A stretch of DNA of 64,000 nucleotides. It comes from Powellomyces hirtus (Eukaryota; Chytridiomycota; Chytridiomycetes; Spizellomycetales; Powellomycetaceae). Location of the stretch: assembly GCA_025526995.1 (NCBI GenBank), contig JAHLKG010000019.1, positions 496,001 through 560,000 of the forward strand. The letters run 5' to 3'. Positions within the stretch are counted from its first letter, which is position 1, and every line of letters begins with the position of its first letter. Shown piece by piece: positions 34,415 through 46,600 of this stretch. The position numbers and the translations under genes are program-made. The notes beneath the pieces are model-generated. The model was not told the origin of the DNA and did not search any database. It saw only the letters and a list, made by a program, of their open reading frames with translations.

Positions 34415-37400
34415 ATGTTTATATATCTCAGTAAAAAGGCAAATAAATCAGCAGCTAGCGAAAGATGACAAATAGAATTAACAAGGAAAAATAATAGATT
34501 GCCATACCCAACGGCGTCAAGCTTCGAACAGTAGCTTGGAATAATGATCAGGGATGGATTGCATGTGGTGGAGAGGAAGGATTACTCAAAGTGCTGAAGC
34601 TGGAGACACCAGCGACAGGAAACGCAAATGCGGCGGAGGGTCAAGTAGGCCCTGGGGAGAGGGCGGGCAAGGGCGCCGCAGCTTCATCGAATTTGTCAAT
34701 GAACCAAACCCTCGAAGGACACAACGGTATGCTGAATTCGGACAGCAACTCCCTTATCGTGCTAGATTTTTGATGTGATACCTCCCAAACAGGGGCCGTT
34801 GCTGTTTCGACGTGGAACCCACAGCACCATAAGCTGACAACGTCAGATGACAATGGACTCATTATTGTATGGATCCTCTATAAGGGGATATGGTATGAGG
34901 AGATGATCAACAACCGGAACAAGAGCATTGTTGCCGATATGCAATGGAACAAAGATGGATCAAAGATTTGCATTGTGTACCTTGATGGTAATGCCTGTGT
35001 GCCGGGAGTATTAGCGAGCGAAGCGGATGGTCTTCTCTAAATAAACTCTGACACAGGAGCGGTGATTGTGGGTTCTGTCGATGGAAACAGGCTTTGGGGG
35101 AAAGAGCTGAAGGTCAACATGGCGCACGTTCAATGGACGCCAGATGGGCAGCGGATTCTGTTTGGAACCGCGGCGGGAGATTTGCAGCTGTACGATTCTA
35201 CAGGCGCATACATGGTGAGCGACGGCCATCGAGTCTACTGGCAAGGAGTAGAGACTAAGCTTGCGCACAGAGTAAAGTGCCAAACTACTGCAATGAAGAA
35301 GGTAGCTCGATGAAGATTGCAGCAATGGATTGGTAAGATAGGGGAGCGGCATGTATCCAGCTTGGTATACTGCTGAATTAACATCACAGGTACAACGGCG
35401 CTAATGGCTATGTGGAACCTCGCATTGCCTGCTTGGCCATCTGTTTCGAGAATGGAAAGATGCAACTTATGCGCGATGAGCGGGACACAGGTAAGCTCAG
35501 TTCCCGGTTTTGTGACTTGTGTGTTGTTTAAGCAAGCTTTGAACAGCCCCTTTCATGATTGACACAAATATGAGACATGTCAACATGAAATGGAACAACA
35601 ATGGTTCCATCTTGGCAGTCTCTGGCGTGCAGCACATAAGATCAGCGCAAGGAGAAGAGAAGGAGATTAGCGTTGTGCAGTTCTTCTCGCCGCACGGACA
35701 TGTGGGTATCGACGACGCGGGGTTTGTGTTGACCGGGGCACAGCTAACATACCGCTGCGACAGTTCCTTCGATCACTCAAAGTGCCCGGCAAGCGCATCA
35801 CCTCATTGTCGTGGGAATATAGTGGACTCCGAATTGCGCTGGCCGTGGAGTCGTTCATCTACTTTGCGAACATCCGACCCGACTACAGATGGACGTTCTT
35901 TGCGAATGACATTCTGGCATATGCGTATAATCGAGCAGAACGAGCAGAAACGATTTTGACGTATTGGAACACTAAGACCAATGAGAGATACACCAAGTAG
36001 GAATCAGCCGTGTGAAGTGGAATTGCTTGATTGGGAACCAATCTAACAATGTGAATCCACGTAGGCCGATCAACAAGCTCCTTCTCATGACCTCCTACGG
36101 AGATAACAGCTTGCTTGTCACGAAATCTGATGATGAGGAAAGCGACCAGTGAGTAGAAGTTTGCAAGGGACCTTGATTTTAGACCCTCTAACGGATAGAT
36201 GTTGATATGTAGGTGGATCCTCACGGTGGCAAATGCGATTGGAACTGCACAAGAAACAAAGTTCATTGATTTCGAGCCGAAATTTGCCACTATGACAAAG
36301 ACACATGTCTTCGTTGCATCAACAGACATCGTTTTGCACTGGCAGTTCAAGATTATCGGCACAGGCAAGCTCACAGCGCTGGATGGTAAGTAATGCTGTC
36401 TGTGCCGTTAGCTTGAATGAGAGGGAAGCTGACGGACGACTTTACAGTCCTGCGCCGAGTAGATTCCCGCGAGAGGGCTTTTCACATTGATGAAGTCAAC
36501 GTCATTGGCAGCGGGAGTAGTGGCACTTCAGTGGCAGACCTGAAGAAGCATAGGTAAGCTCTCTTTTTCAAACATTGGGTTGAGGTTGGTTAGTAGCTGA
36601 TATCGAACAAAGTCCAACAAGCGATCCCATCGCCAACATTGCCGCCTCCGAATCCACACTCGTTGTTGCGCGGCAGTCCGGAGCGCTCCATCAGTTCGCT
36701 TTGCCGTCGATCACACTAGACAACAAATACACATTGCCGCTACGGACGCAGACGATTGCGCTCAACTGCACATCAACGCGTCTTGCAGTCCTTGACGGAT
36801 CCGGCATCTTGAAGCTCTTCGAGTTGAACAAGCAGGATACCCTTCGCCAGGGAGGTGCTGGTACATCAGGGGAAGGCGTCGGTGCCGTAGGTGGGATGGC
36901 TGGAGGAATGACAGACATGCGAAAGGTGTGTAAATGTTATGACCGTTCAGTGGACCTACTGCCCACATTAACATCTTGCAGAGTGAGGGTGGAACTCTGC
37001 TGAACTTTGAGCGAAAAGATGTGTGGGATTTCAAGTGGTGAGCGCTAGACGCCTGCGACCTTTCCTGGTTCGGCCATCAAATCTGACGACCTCTTTGCAG
37101 GGCTGACGACAACCCGGAACTTTTCGCTATTATGGAAAAGACACGGATGTACATCTTCCGTAATCTGGATCCAGAGGAGCCGATAACATGCAACGGATGT
37201 GAGCTGCGTTGCGACATAGTTTGCCGAGTATAACTTCTGGTGCTAACACGCATTGGGCCTTGCAGATATATGTAGTTTTGATAGCTTGTTGATCAAAGCA
37301 GTGTTGCTAGACGACATCATGATCCAGCCGGAAAAGCCATCAAGGGAGCTTATGGTCAACATCGAGACAAAATCGTTGCGTGATACGAGAAGTAAGGGGA

Positions 37401-39628
37401 AGGAATGGTGTAACTGCACCGAATCCTTGATTACTGACTTCTTGCCAATGAAGATATCTTATCCCAGGTTGGGCTCGCGGACGGGTTTCAATTTGTGGAG
37501 GAAAACCCGCACCCACGCTTATGGAAATTGATTGTGGACGCTGCCCTCGAACAACTTGATTTCGGAGTTGCTAAGAAGGCGCTGATTAAATTCGCAAACT
37601 ATCCCGGACTGCAATTTGTCAAAACCTTGGAAAAGCTTGACGTAAGTTCAGCGGGGATGCTGCCCAAGCCCCTTGCGTGGTACTTTCTGACTCTTGCTGT
37701 ATATCACAGGACGAGAATAAGCAGAAAGCAGAAGTAGCGGCGTATTTCGGTCAGTACGAAGCCGCGGAGAAGATATATCTTGATATGGACAGGAAGGATC
37801 TTGCCATCGATCTTCGGGAACGGATCGGCGATTGGTTCCGGGTTGTACAGCTGATCAAAAGCGGAGGAGGTGGAGACGACATAGTTCTCGAAAAAGCCTG
37901 GGGTCATATCGGGAACTACTACTATGACCGACAAAAGTGGTGAGTCCGCGCAAAGCTAGCTAGACACGTTTAATGTGATAACTGACGACCTGCAGGTCTC
38001 AAGCGGCAACATATTACGCGCAAGGTCGGAATTTTGAGCGTCTGGCAGAATGCTACTACCTGATTGAAGAGTACGATGGACTGGAGAAACTGATTAGCAC
38101 ACTGCCAGACACCAGCGAAGTACTGAGAGTATGTGCAGTTAACTTTTCCCACATGCTCGTCCATATGTATGACATTAAGTCATAACCGAGAACATTTGGC
38201 AGGACATAGCGGATAAGTTTGTCACCGTTGGAATGGTAGATCAAGCCGCACGTGCCTACATCAAAACTGGGGACATCAAAGCGGCGGTAGACGCTTGCAT
38301 GCAAATGAATCAGGTAAACGCCCTCCTTGTCAAGCACGAGAAAGCTCTGCAACAGACCCTAATACAGCTCTAACTCCAAGTGGAACTTGGCAATAGAACT
38401 CGCAAGCAAGCATAACTTCAGTGGAATCGAGGCCTTACTGACGCAATACGCGACACATCTTCTTGGTGAGGGGAAAATCCTCAATGCTATCGAATTATAC
38501 CGGCAAGCAAACTACTGCCAGAAATCAGCAAGCCTGCTTTATCAGGTAGAGCTTGAAGTGTCCTCTAATGATCATCATCAATGCTTCATAACAACTGTTA
38601 TCATAGCTTGCAGAGGATGCAGCTAAAGCCAACAAAAATCCGCTGACTGTTAAGAAGATGTATGTGCTGGCTGCTCTTGAAGTTGAGCGATACCATACCC
38701 TCACGCGGGGACAGAGCGCAGTGAAGGAACAGGTATGTTACAATGTGGCATGCTCAGTCACCATAGCACTTGCTCACATGCCACAACATCAGACCAATGC
38801 TGCTCTGGACGGACTCCTAGTTGAAGACTCAAAAACAACCATGGAAAGCAAGTTCTTGGATGAAGCATGGCGGGGAGCAGAGGCCTATCACTTCTATATC
38901 CTTGCGCAGCGGCAGTTTTATGCGGGCAACGTTGATGGGGCTGTCAAAACGGTGCGTTCATGCTTACCTCTTCGTTTCGTCCAGTCCAATCTGACATGCT
39001 TTGCTGTAAAGGCCTTGCACCTTCGGGAATATGAAGACTTCATCGACGCGCGCGTCATCTTCACATTGCTCGCTTTGGTCAGCTTTTATGCCAAACGGTT
39101 TGAAGCATGCTCTAAAGCGTTTATCAAGCTGGAGTCACTGCCTGGGGCAGCCGAGGCAGAGTTGGAAAAGTATGAGAAACTGGCTATGAATATCTTCCTG
39201 AAGTAAGTCAGCCAGCGCGATTCCTTCCATCATAGGCTGTGTTCTGAACCTCGCCTGTGTTTCTGCAGGTTCCCGCCACATGAGCATAACAACCATCACG
39301 TCCCTTGCACCAACTGCGGAGGAATTATTCGTGACACGTAAGGAAGAAAATCTCAACTCTGATTGGAGTAATGGTATTCAACTCTTCCGTTTTTGCAGAG
39401 AAACATACTGTACACATTGCCACATCACGTTCCCTACTTGCATCGCCTCTGGGAAGCCCATATTGGAGAGTCTTCATTTCATGTGCCACGTATGCAAACA
39501 CCGTGCCATTGAGACAGAGATATCATCGCTCACCTGCTGTCCTCTGGTAAGTCAATATATAGCTTGTCTCAGCACCCAGCGTTCAATTGAATTGCTAATT
39601 TGTATCCTAGTGTCACACCACCTTGTAA
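34415..39628 (+). CDS. IFT121: Intraflagellar transport protein IFT121 (WDR35), IFT-A subunit
   Basis: Part of IFT-A, which drives retrograde transport in flagella. Exon 1 (34415-34438) encodes MFIYLSKK; exon 2 from 34498 continues [20 protein letters not shown], exactly the family start, across an intron with GC instead of GT. WD40 blades include [46 protein letters not shown] and [15 protein letters not shown]. The alpha-solenoid half has [37 protein letters not shown] and [17 protein letters not shown]. The C-terminus has zinc-binding cysteines ([41 protein letters not shown]) as in WDR35. About 25 exons and roughly 1,200 residues. Exon 5 (35271-35332) was fixed by the KIAAMDWYNG motif. 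Confidence 0.94.
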
Positions 39629-39946
39629 ATAATGTTATGCACAGAGTTTGTTGAATATGTTTGATTTGTACAAAGAATATGCCAGTTCTCCCTCCAATTT
39701 ATTTCATGTTCATCAGCTTGTCACTAAATTGCTAGCAGAAAGGATTGAACTGGACAAAATACGCAAAGATATTTACAGTTGAATGCACAAGACCCCAAGC
39801 ATAGAGAGTGGGTCAGGTTTTGGTGGTATCGCAAAAGATTTCTTGATCGCTCGAACATTTCCAGCACTACCCAGCCGTCGTGAACTCATAGTTCTGAATT
39901 CAGATGGTTCCGAAGTGCCGGGGGAAAAGATCGCAACTGTCCAGTT

Positions 39947-40759
39947 TCATGTAGATTCTCCTTCGGGCGGTTCACGAGCTTCTGACAAATGATTGACGAT
40001 GTAGGGCAGAGAGACATTTGCAGGATCACTGACATACATCTCGCACCAGTAATTGTATGCTGGAACCTCCAAACCATGGCTCAGCAAGCACTCTTCCAAC
40101 TCCTGCTGACGGACATTGCATTGTTCCTCTGCCTGGCGCTCGATCGTTGCCTTCCGTTTTGCTGTAGTTTGCAAGATCTTGGCAGTAGCAGCACCAAGGG
40201 CATCCGGACCTCCATGCTTAACATATGATTTGCAAATGACAGCCTTACGGTTGTAGACGCGCATGGGGGGTGCGCTTCGATATCTGGGATTTCGCTTGAG
40301 CACACACTTGATCTCAGACAGGTCTGCAGCGTTCAACTTCCAATGCCTTTTTGCATATGTAGCACAGATGTCGGGTTTGAAGTCGCTTTTCTTGCTAACA
40401 TACTCCAACTTTGCTTTCCTTTCCCACAGCGTCTTGTTGGATAGGACCATGTTCCAGATTCGAGCCGTCTGTCGCAGAGCACGAGCATCTTCAGGATCGA
40501 TAAATTCGCATATTCGGGTTTTCAGCTCCGTCGGAATGGTAACAAAGCTGGCCAAAGGAGAATGAAGAATCGGCGATGGCAAGGCCTCAATTGGGATTCC
40601 CGAAGTTCGTGCTCGGTTTGGCGGAGACTCTGGCGGCGTAGTTGGAGCCTCCACGTGAGACTCTTCCTTGAGGCGCGACTTTTCCCAGTTGCGCCTGTTC
40701 AAAGAGCAAAGACGGGAGCTAGTTCTCTGATGGGTTGACTCTCCGCAGCTGCAGGGCAT
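39947..40759 (-). CDS. F-box protein of unknown target
   Basis: Single-exon frame of 270 residues with its own stop. Near residue 75-120 it reads VTIPTELKTRICEFIDPEDA then RALRQTARIWNMVLSNKTLW, which fits the F-box pattern (LP.EL...I...L.......L...C..W...........W). F-box proteins bind Skp1 and recruit substrates to SCF ubiquitin ligases. The N-terminus is Ser/Pro-rich with CSCGES at the start. The C-terminus is charged and helical (ERQAEEQCNVRQQELEECLL) and ends EARE-PPEGEST. No leucine-rich repeats or WD40 are present, so the substrate-binding part is unrecognised. Convergent with IFT121. Confidence 0.6.
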   Translation of the reverse strand: MPCSCGESTHQRTSSRLCSLNRRNWEKSRLKEESHVEAPTTPPESPPNRARTSGIPIEALPSPILHSPLASFVTIPTELKTRICEFIDPEDARALRQTARIWNMVLSNKTLWERKAKLEYVSKKSDFKPDICATYAKRHWKLNAADLSEIKCVLKRNPRYRSAPPMRVYNRKAVICKSYVKHGGPDALGAATAKILQTTAKRKATIERQAEEQCNVRQQELEECLLSHGLEVPAYNYWCEMYVSDPANVSLPYIVNHLSEAREPPEGEST

Positions 40760-41046
40760 TGCGATGTGTCTGGATATGAGGTCGTTAGGATGGGGGTTTT
40801 CAGGGGGAGAAAGTGTGGGAAAATTTTCAGCAGATCAGAGGTGGATAGCTCCGCGTCGCTCCGGGCAGGTGATTGTGTGACGCCGCCAATTGTGCAAATG
40901 CACAGCGCCACAAAAAATGATGCAGTGTGCCGCATTGCCAAACATCATTACAAAGATAAACAAAATCGCAGTAACGTAGCCGGTCTTATTGAAGAAATGT
41001 GTTTACACTACAATTAATGCCCAAGCAGGCATTGACTGAGAGAACA

Positions 41047-41433
41047 TCAGTTTTTGCGAGGCGAGTTTGGCTTGCTTGAGTTGCTTGCATTTTGCGAGGA
41101 GGACCGTTTATCCGACTTTGGCTGTTCAACCTTCAGCTGAATGTTGTCAAAGATGCTCCGAAGCCGTTCTTGTTTGCTATGGTCCGTAGAATGCGGGACG
41201 TGCTGGTGGTGATCGTCGCCGACCAAAATGTCAGGGTTGGAAGCTCCGGGGGCCTGCGTGGGATCAAAGCAGGGTTCGGCAGTGGCCCATGAAGCCCAAG
41301 TGGACTGTGAGACCGAGCTGTGAATCTGGGCGGCACCAATACGGCGGATGCAGTTAGCCGTAACAGCAGATGTGAATGTAGTTCGTGCGACGTTGGCCGA
41401 GCGATGAATCAAGTTCAGTCCTTGTGATTGCAT
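41047..41433 (-). CDS. Small hypothetical protein, possibly mitochondrial
   Basis: A 128-codon frame opens MQSQGLNLIHRSANVARTTF, which is Arg-containing, acid-free for about 50 residues, and could be a mitochondrial presequence. The middle has PCFDPTQAPGASNPDILVGD and the C-terminus is polar and basic (DKRSSSQNASNSSKPNSPRK). On the minus strand a TATAAATA-like box lies about 165 bp upstream (near 41600). I do not recognise a family. The codon pattern and long acid-free start favour a real gene, but it could be chance. Confidence 0.45.
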   Translation of the reverse strand: MQSQGLNLIHRSANVARTTFTSAVTANCIRRIGAAQIHSSVSQSTWASWATAEPCFDPTQAPGASNPDILVGDDHHQHVPHSTDHSKQERLRSIFDNIQLKVEQPKSDKRSSSQNASNSSKPNSPRKN

Positions 41434-42384
41434 GTTTGCGCCGTAATTATCTTCACACGAGGGAGCTGGAGAGTAGGAGCCAGTGTGTGTAAGGACTGGG
41501 GAGAAATTGCGTAGTGCTCGTGTGAAAGAGTTGCGGAGACAAGTGTGTATTGGCCTTGAGATCTAATCGCGGAGAGCTGGGCCGTTGGGACACCCGCGCA
41601 GTATTTATAGTGATTGGCAGATTCGGCACGGCGGAGGGGGGGGAAAGAAAAAGAAAGGGTTGGATGGACTCGGCTATTGGGAGATTTCATCAAAACGCGT
41701 GCATGGGATAATAGGCATATTGGGTTGCACGCCATGGCGTCAGCAAACCCATCCACAACGCGCTGAAAGTTGCGTGCTTAATTTAATTGATAGTTCCCCC
41801 TTTCGCATGTGCCAAAACTCAAGTGCCTAATTGGGCCGTTATTACTGCCTATTGCACTCACTCACTCAGCCATGGCACAGCACGTGTGGCACGAGGCACA
41901 TGCGTTGTTGGATGTGCCATCAATGTACACCTGTACTGCATGACTCACTCGTCCCCGAAGGTTCCCTAGCGAATAGCGTTCAGAATAGCGCTTTAAAAGA
42001 CCCGATATATAGCATCTGTCATTTATGCAGACTCGGACATAACTTTCCCCCATTGTGTATCGGGAGACCTTCACTTGTAATCAAATATGCACCCACCCGC
42101 CAAAACTGTACGCCCACGACTACTTTGTACCGACCGACTAGCGCCGCTGGGTAGACGGCTGCGGACGACGGTATAGCTGTGCCACTCACAACGTTGCCAT
42201 GCAACCGAGTACGCGAGCGAGCACTCATTGTCAGAATTAAGCAGCATTGCTTGAAAGGTTTCGCAATCCGCACTTGGCAGCATGACCCGCTCAAGAATCA
42301 TTCGATGGAAGGTAGGAATCCTCGGCTGCGTTTGGGTTGAGAAGGAGTGCTTGCAGGCGGAAATGAAGCGCAACGAGCGCTAAC
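41434..42384. other. Long intergenic stretch upstream of NAM9
   Basis: Contains a TATTTATA box near 41600 (minus-strand use likely), a CACGTG E-box at about 41881, and TATATA near 42005. Between 41870 and 41925 GGCAC/GTGCC motifs recur in both orientations. I see no convincing gene. Confidence 0.4.
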
Positions 42385-43348
42385 ATGGGGCTTCAGGTCA
42401 AAGATCCGTTCGACCCGAACAGGGCACTCATTCGAATGTCTTGGAACAAATACAACCTTTACTCGCTGGCTACTCGGACGAAACCTGATGACCTCAGTCG
42501 AAAATCTGTCTATCAACAAAAATGGGCAGCAAAGCGAGAACTCCGTGCATACCACGTTCCCAACATCACCGAGCGACAGCTAATTCAACGACACTGGTCT
42601 GTTCAGCTACCTCTGCAACAACTCACTCAAGATGAGAAGGACAGGCTTCCGCCAGTCCAGGCCCTTGGATTTGCAGAGACCGAGCGGAGATTAGACGTTG
42701 TCGTCTTCAGAAGTCATTTCGCAAGTAGCGTGTGGCAAGCAAGGAAGACAGTGGTAGAAGGTCACGTCATGGTCAACGGAGAGAAGGTACGAAGTACACG
42801 ACACGAAGCCTCTAATGGGGGATCTTGATCGCTCACTTGTCTATTTGCAGTGTGAATATCCCGCTCGGAGATTAGAGGATGGCGACATGGTTACCGTGGA
42901 CCCAGCTATGGTCCCAACACTCGTTGGTCCTACTAAAGTCACCCGTGAATTCAAAGCCGTAGATTATATGGCGCCATGGATGTTTATCCCGGCCTACCTC
43001 GAGGTTGATTACAACACTTGCTCCACCGTTTTTCTCCGCACCCCACTACCGCAACCAGACATGGTCGAAGTCCCGTCACCTTTCCCACCAGACTGGCATC
43101 AGCTGGCATACGAGTGGTACTCTTCGATCGTGAAGAAGAAGGAATCCATCAGGACAAAGCACGCTCTGAAACCTCCTGTAGTGATTGAGGGTCAGACCCT
43201 CAAGCTCAAGCAGAAGTTTGCAGAAATTAGACTAAGAGATCAGAAGAACCTGTTGGAGGATCGGTTCAAGATTAAGGAGGAAAAGGCTCGCAAAGCGAAG
43301 GAAGACAAGGAGCGGGCGGCTCAAAAAACGGAGACTGTGGACGCTTAG
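42385..43348 (+). CDS. NAM9: Mitochondrial ribosomal protein uS4m (NAM9)
   Basis: Small-subunit mitoribosomal protein. Two exons (42385-42786 and 42851-43348) give 299 residues. The N-terminus reads IRMSWNKYNLYSLATRTKPD. The S4 RNA-binding domain is ETERRLDVVVFRSHFASSVW, then ARKTVVEGHVMVNGEK joined across the intron to CEYPARRLEDGDMVTVDP. AVDYMAPWMFIPAYLEVDYN matches the fungal Nam9 extension. The C-terminal third is a long charged helix (KFAEIRLRDQKNLLEDRF and KEEKARKAKEDKERA). No cleavable presequence is obvious, as in the yeast protein. Confidence 0.9.
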
Positions 43349-43620
43349 AGCCTTTAAATTCACAACATAGCGAAAGTGTCCGCTCCGCAACATGTATTTA
43401 AGAATGAATGAGCACTGACGAGTCTGTAGCCTCTCTTCCAAAACGCGGGGGAAATTGAAGCTAGCACTCAGATTCTCTCGAAAATTCAAAAATGAAATAA
43501 GACTTCTGATTTACCCTTGCCCCCTCAATGTTTATTGTGTCCCGGTAGAAGAGCGCCCCCACTTTCAACGAATCGCTATGGGGAGAGTCCGCGATAAGTC
43601 GCTGAACAGCAAGGAGGGAA

Positions 43621-46600
43621 TCAGATGCCACATACCTTCAGATCGGGAAGCACCGCCGTTATCTCTGGTGGAAGAGAGAATACCAGCCAAATGCAGCCGT
43701 CAAGCTGCTGCTTGAATTTCCCAATCAGGCGGCGGTGCACCACCAAATACGATGACAGGAACACCGCCACCGAAATCGAGAATGCCAGCAACGTGAATGC
43801 TTTCGCCTGATTATTCTTCAACGTGATGTCAGCGACCAATAGGTCGTTCACCGTCTTGGCGCCGTCGGCTAAATCGTCGGAAATGGCTCTGGCTACGAAG
43901 AGGTTGGGACTGAAGAACGTTTGGTCTGTTTCGGCACTGGCCATAAACTGCAGGATGTTTTCGTGCCATGTGTATGCTGAACTCTGCATATCAATATAGT
44001 TTCTAAGTGCGTACTTAAATATTGCACTCAAGGGCCCACCTAGACTCTGATACGGCCCCGTGACGAGCTCCTGAGTAAATCCGATAGACGCATTGTACGT
44101 ACTGCAAGGAAGGCTCAGAACAAGGGTGTATCGACTTGGCCGAGCAAGTAGTCCACTCACCGGACTGCCGGATCGCATCCGCCATGATCTCTCAGATAGC
44201 AGGTCCCTCCAACTTTGAGGATATGCTGCACCGAGGGAAAGGCCAGCAGACTCGGACATGTTTCAGTGTTCGTCATGAGTTCCAACTCTGCATTATCATA
44301 CTCGGTGACATAGTGAGACAGCCAAAGTTTTTCAAAGCCCGGTAACCAGGCACTCACGTCCTTGGCAGCAACCTCGACAGCGAGGGCGGTAGCGATGGCC
44401 ATATGGAACGTTCGATTCGAAAGGCCACGAATGGTTTGCGCTGCTTTTGTAGCATACTGCGCTGAAGGTGTGAGCTTGCGACTGTAATGCGAGGTGTTTT
44501 GAGACTGCAACGCACTCACATTGCTTTGTTGTAGAGCAGGAACAAACATCAATGCCCCAGGCGTAGCAAATAGCAGAAAGCAAGCTGCTATTTGCTATTA
44601 TCCAAGTGATGTAAGCTGCGGTATGGAACGCATTTGCGCAACCGTCGCGGATGTCTGCCTTACCTTGATCTGCCGTTTTGGTCCATGGCGAATCATGACT
44701 GAATCAGGTGGTAGCGAGCTGCTGGCTGAGGCGGAGAGCTTGGCGCTAGCTTGAGACTCATCAAGCTCTTCCATTATGTTCTCAATTTCGATCTCGAAGC
44801 CCTCGATCATCTCGGTCACGTATTTCTTTGGCATGCCATTCAGCAGACCAAGAATCAGGACTTGCTTCTGATAGACCTTGTTGATCATTGGTCGGAAGAA
44901 AAAGTAGCCAAGCACGAAGCAAGCCACGGGAAGGGCGACAAGCAATCCCACTATTTCAAATAATCAGAAAAATCATCCACTGGTAATGAAAACGAAAGTT
45001 TGCTTACCCATTCCCTGGGTATTGCTTCCAATTGAGTTTACAAAGTCCAATATTCCTTTTTGGGAGGTAGCATCATATGCTTGACCTATGGTGATCATGT
45101 TGTTGACAATGAACTGGACATCTGTGGATCCCGGGATGTCTTCCATTGATGTATTGGCGATAACAAAAGCTCGATCACCAATTGCCGATGCCAGCGTAAA
45201 AGGATTGTAAGTCTCAAACGCAACTACGCAGCAAGATCACTGGTCAGTACAAAAGCCAAGAATGTCATTCAGATCATCATGGCAGTGTATACCTGTCATT
45301 CCACGGCGGACGGTCATGACAATTTTGGGTACGTCGTCCAAATGATATCTTTGCAAAAGCGGAATGAGCTCCGGAACCCATACCAGTTCCATCAGACCGA
45401 TGAATTTGTCAAGATATGTTTTGAATCCCAAGGTAACATCAGTCACTGGGAGTTGGCCACGAATGATCGAGTCCATCTCTCTAACGGCCATTGCCGCTAT
45501 GACACGAACGTGAGTCAATGAGGATAGCTGAGGCAATCGAGAACGATGTACCTCTAAGTGCGGTCACTCGTGGCCGGGACCGGGACTAAGCCTCGGCGAG
45601 AGCACCGGTAATGTTCTGATACGCTAGAATACCCAGCGCACAGCCCGTACCGAGAATGGCAATTATCCCTGTGAGGCCGATGTTCATGAACAAATGGAAG
45701 CGCACGATTGGGGCTCGGAGTCTTCTGGTGATGGCCTCCTTTAGGAATCTCATCTGCCGGGCCTCTCGCTGACTGCTGACACTTGAAGGAACGACGCTCC
45801 CTCCTTTCTTCCTATGTGCAGGTTCCATGACTTCTGTCAAAGAGGGCTCCATTGGGAGCTTTGGTGCTGCAAATGATATTCTTCGCGGAGCCTCGTTCTC
45901 ATTGAATGACTGTATGCGCGTTCTTCGGCGACGAGTACCGGCATCCTCGCCCATAGCAATGCCGTCGTCACTTCCCGACTCCTTTGTGTCCGTAGTCTCT
46001 TCTGAAACCATGCGATTTGTGGATTCGCCTGCATTCATTCGGAAACTTTCCAGGCGACTGATTGACTCTCCTGGAGCAAGAACCGTAACCTTTGGCTCCC
46101 TTTCTTCGTAAACCTGAGCTTCCTCGTCTCGAGCAGCTGCTAAAGAGCCATAACGCAATTCGTCATTTTCAATCTCCTCGGCACGCGAGAGCAACTTTTT
46201 GGCCTGATCTATATTATCTGTTGCGCGCAGCAGAAAGTTGCTGTACCGTCGAAGTGTTTGTTTGGATCTTGGATATTTGCTGAGAATCTTCTTGTACACC
46301 TGGATTGCCCTATAACGATTGTTCTCAATTCTCTCCAGGAGAAATGGCAAGCTGCCAGCCGCTTGCTTTTCGTTTCTCATATACAACCAAAGCGCCTTGA
46401 TTGCAATGAGCGTCTCCAGATGATACCGCTGGGCATCTGCCTCCATCGAATTGAACTCTGCATAACCTGCTACATTCAGCGACGAAGCAAGCAGGTCTTC
46501 TTTGCGTCGATCTTGCTCCACAGAACATTCCTCAAAGAAAATCAAAAACCGAACGTCGAACGCGGGTTTCATTGCCTTGGCGGCCTCCAGAGAATGCGAG

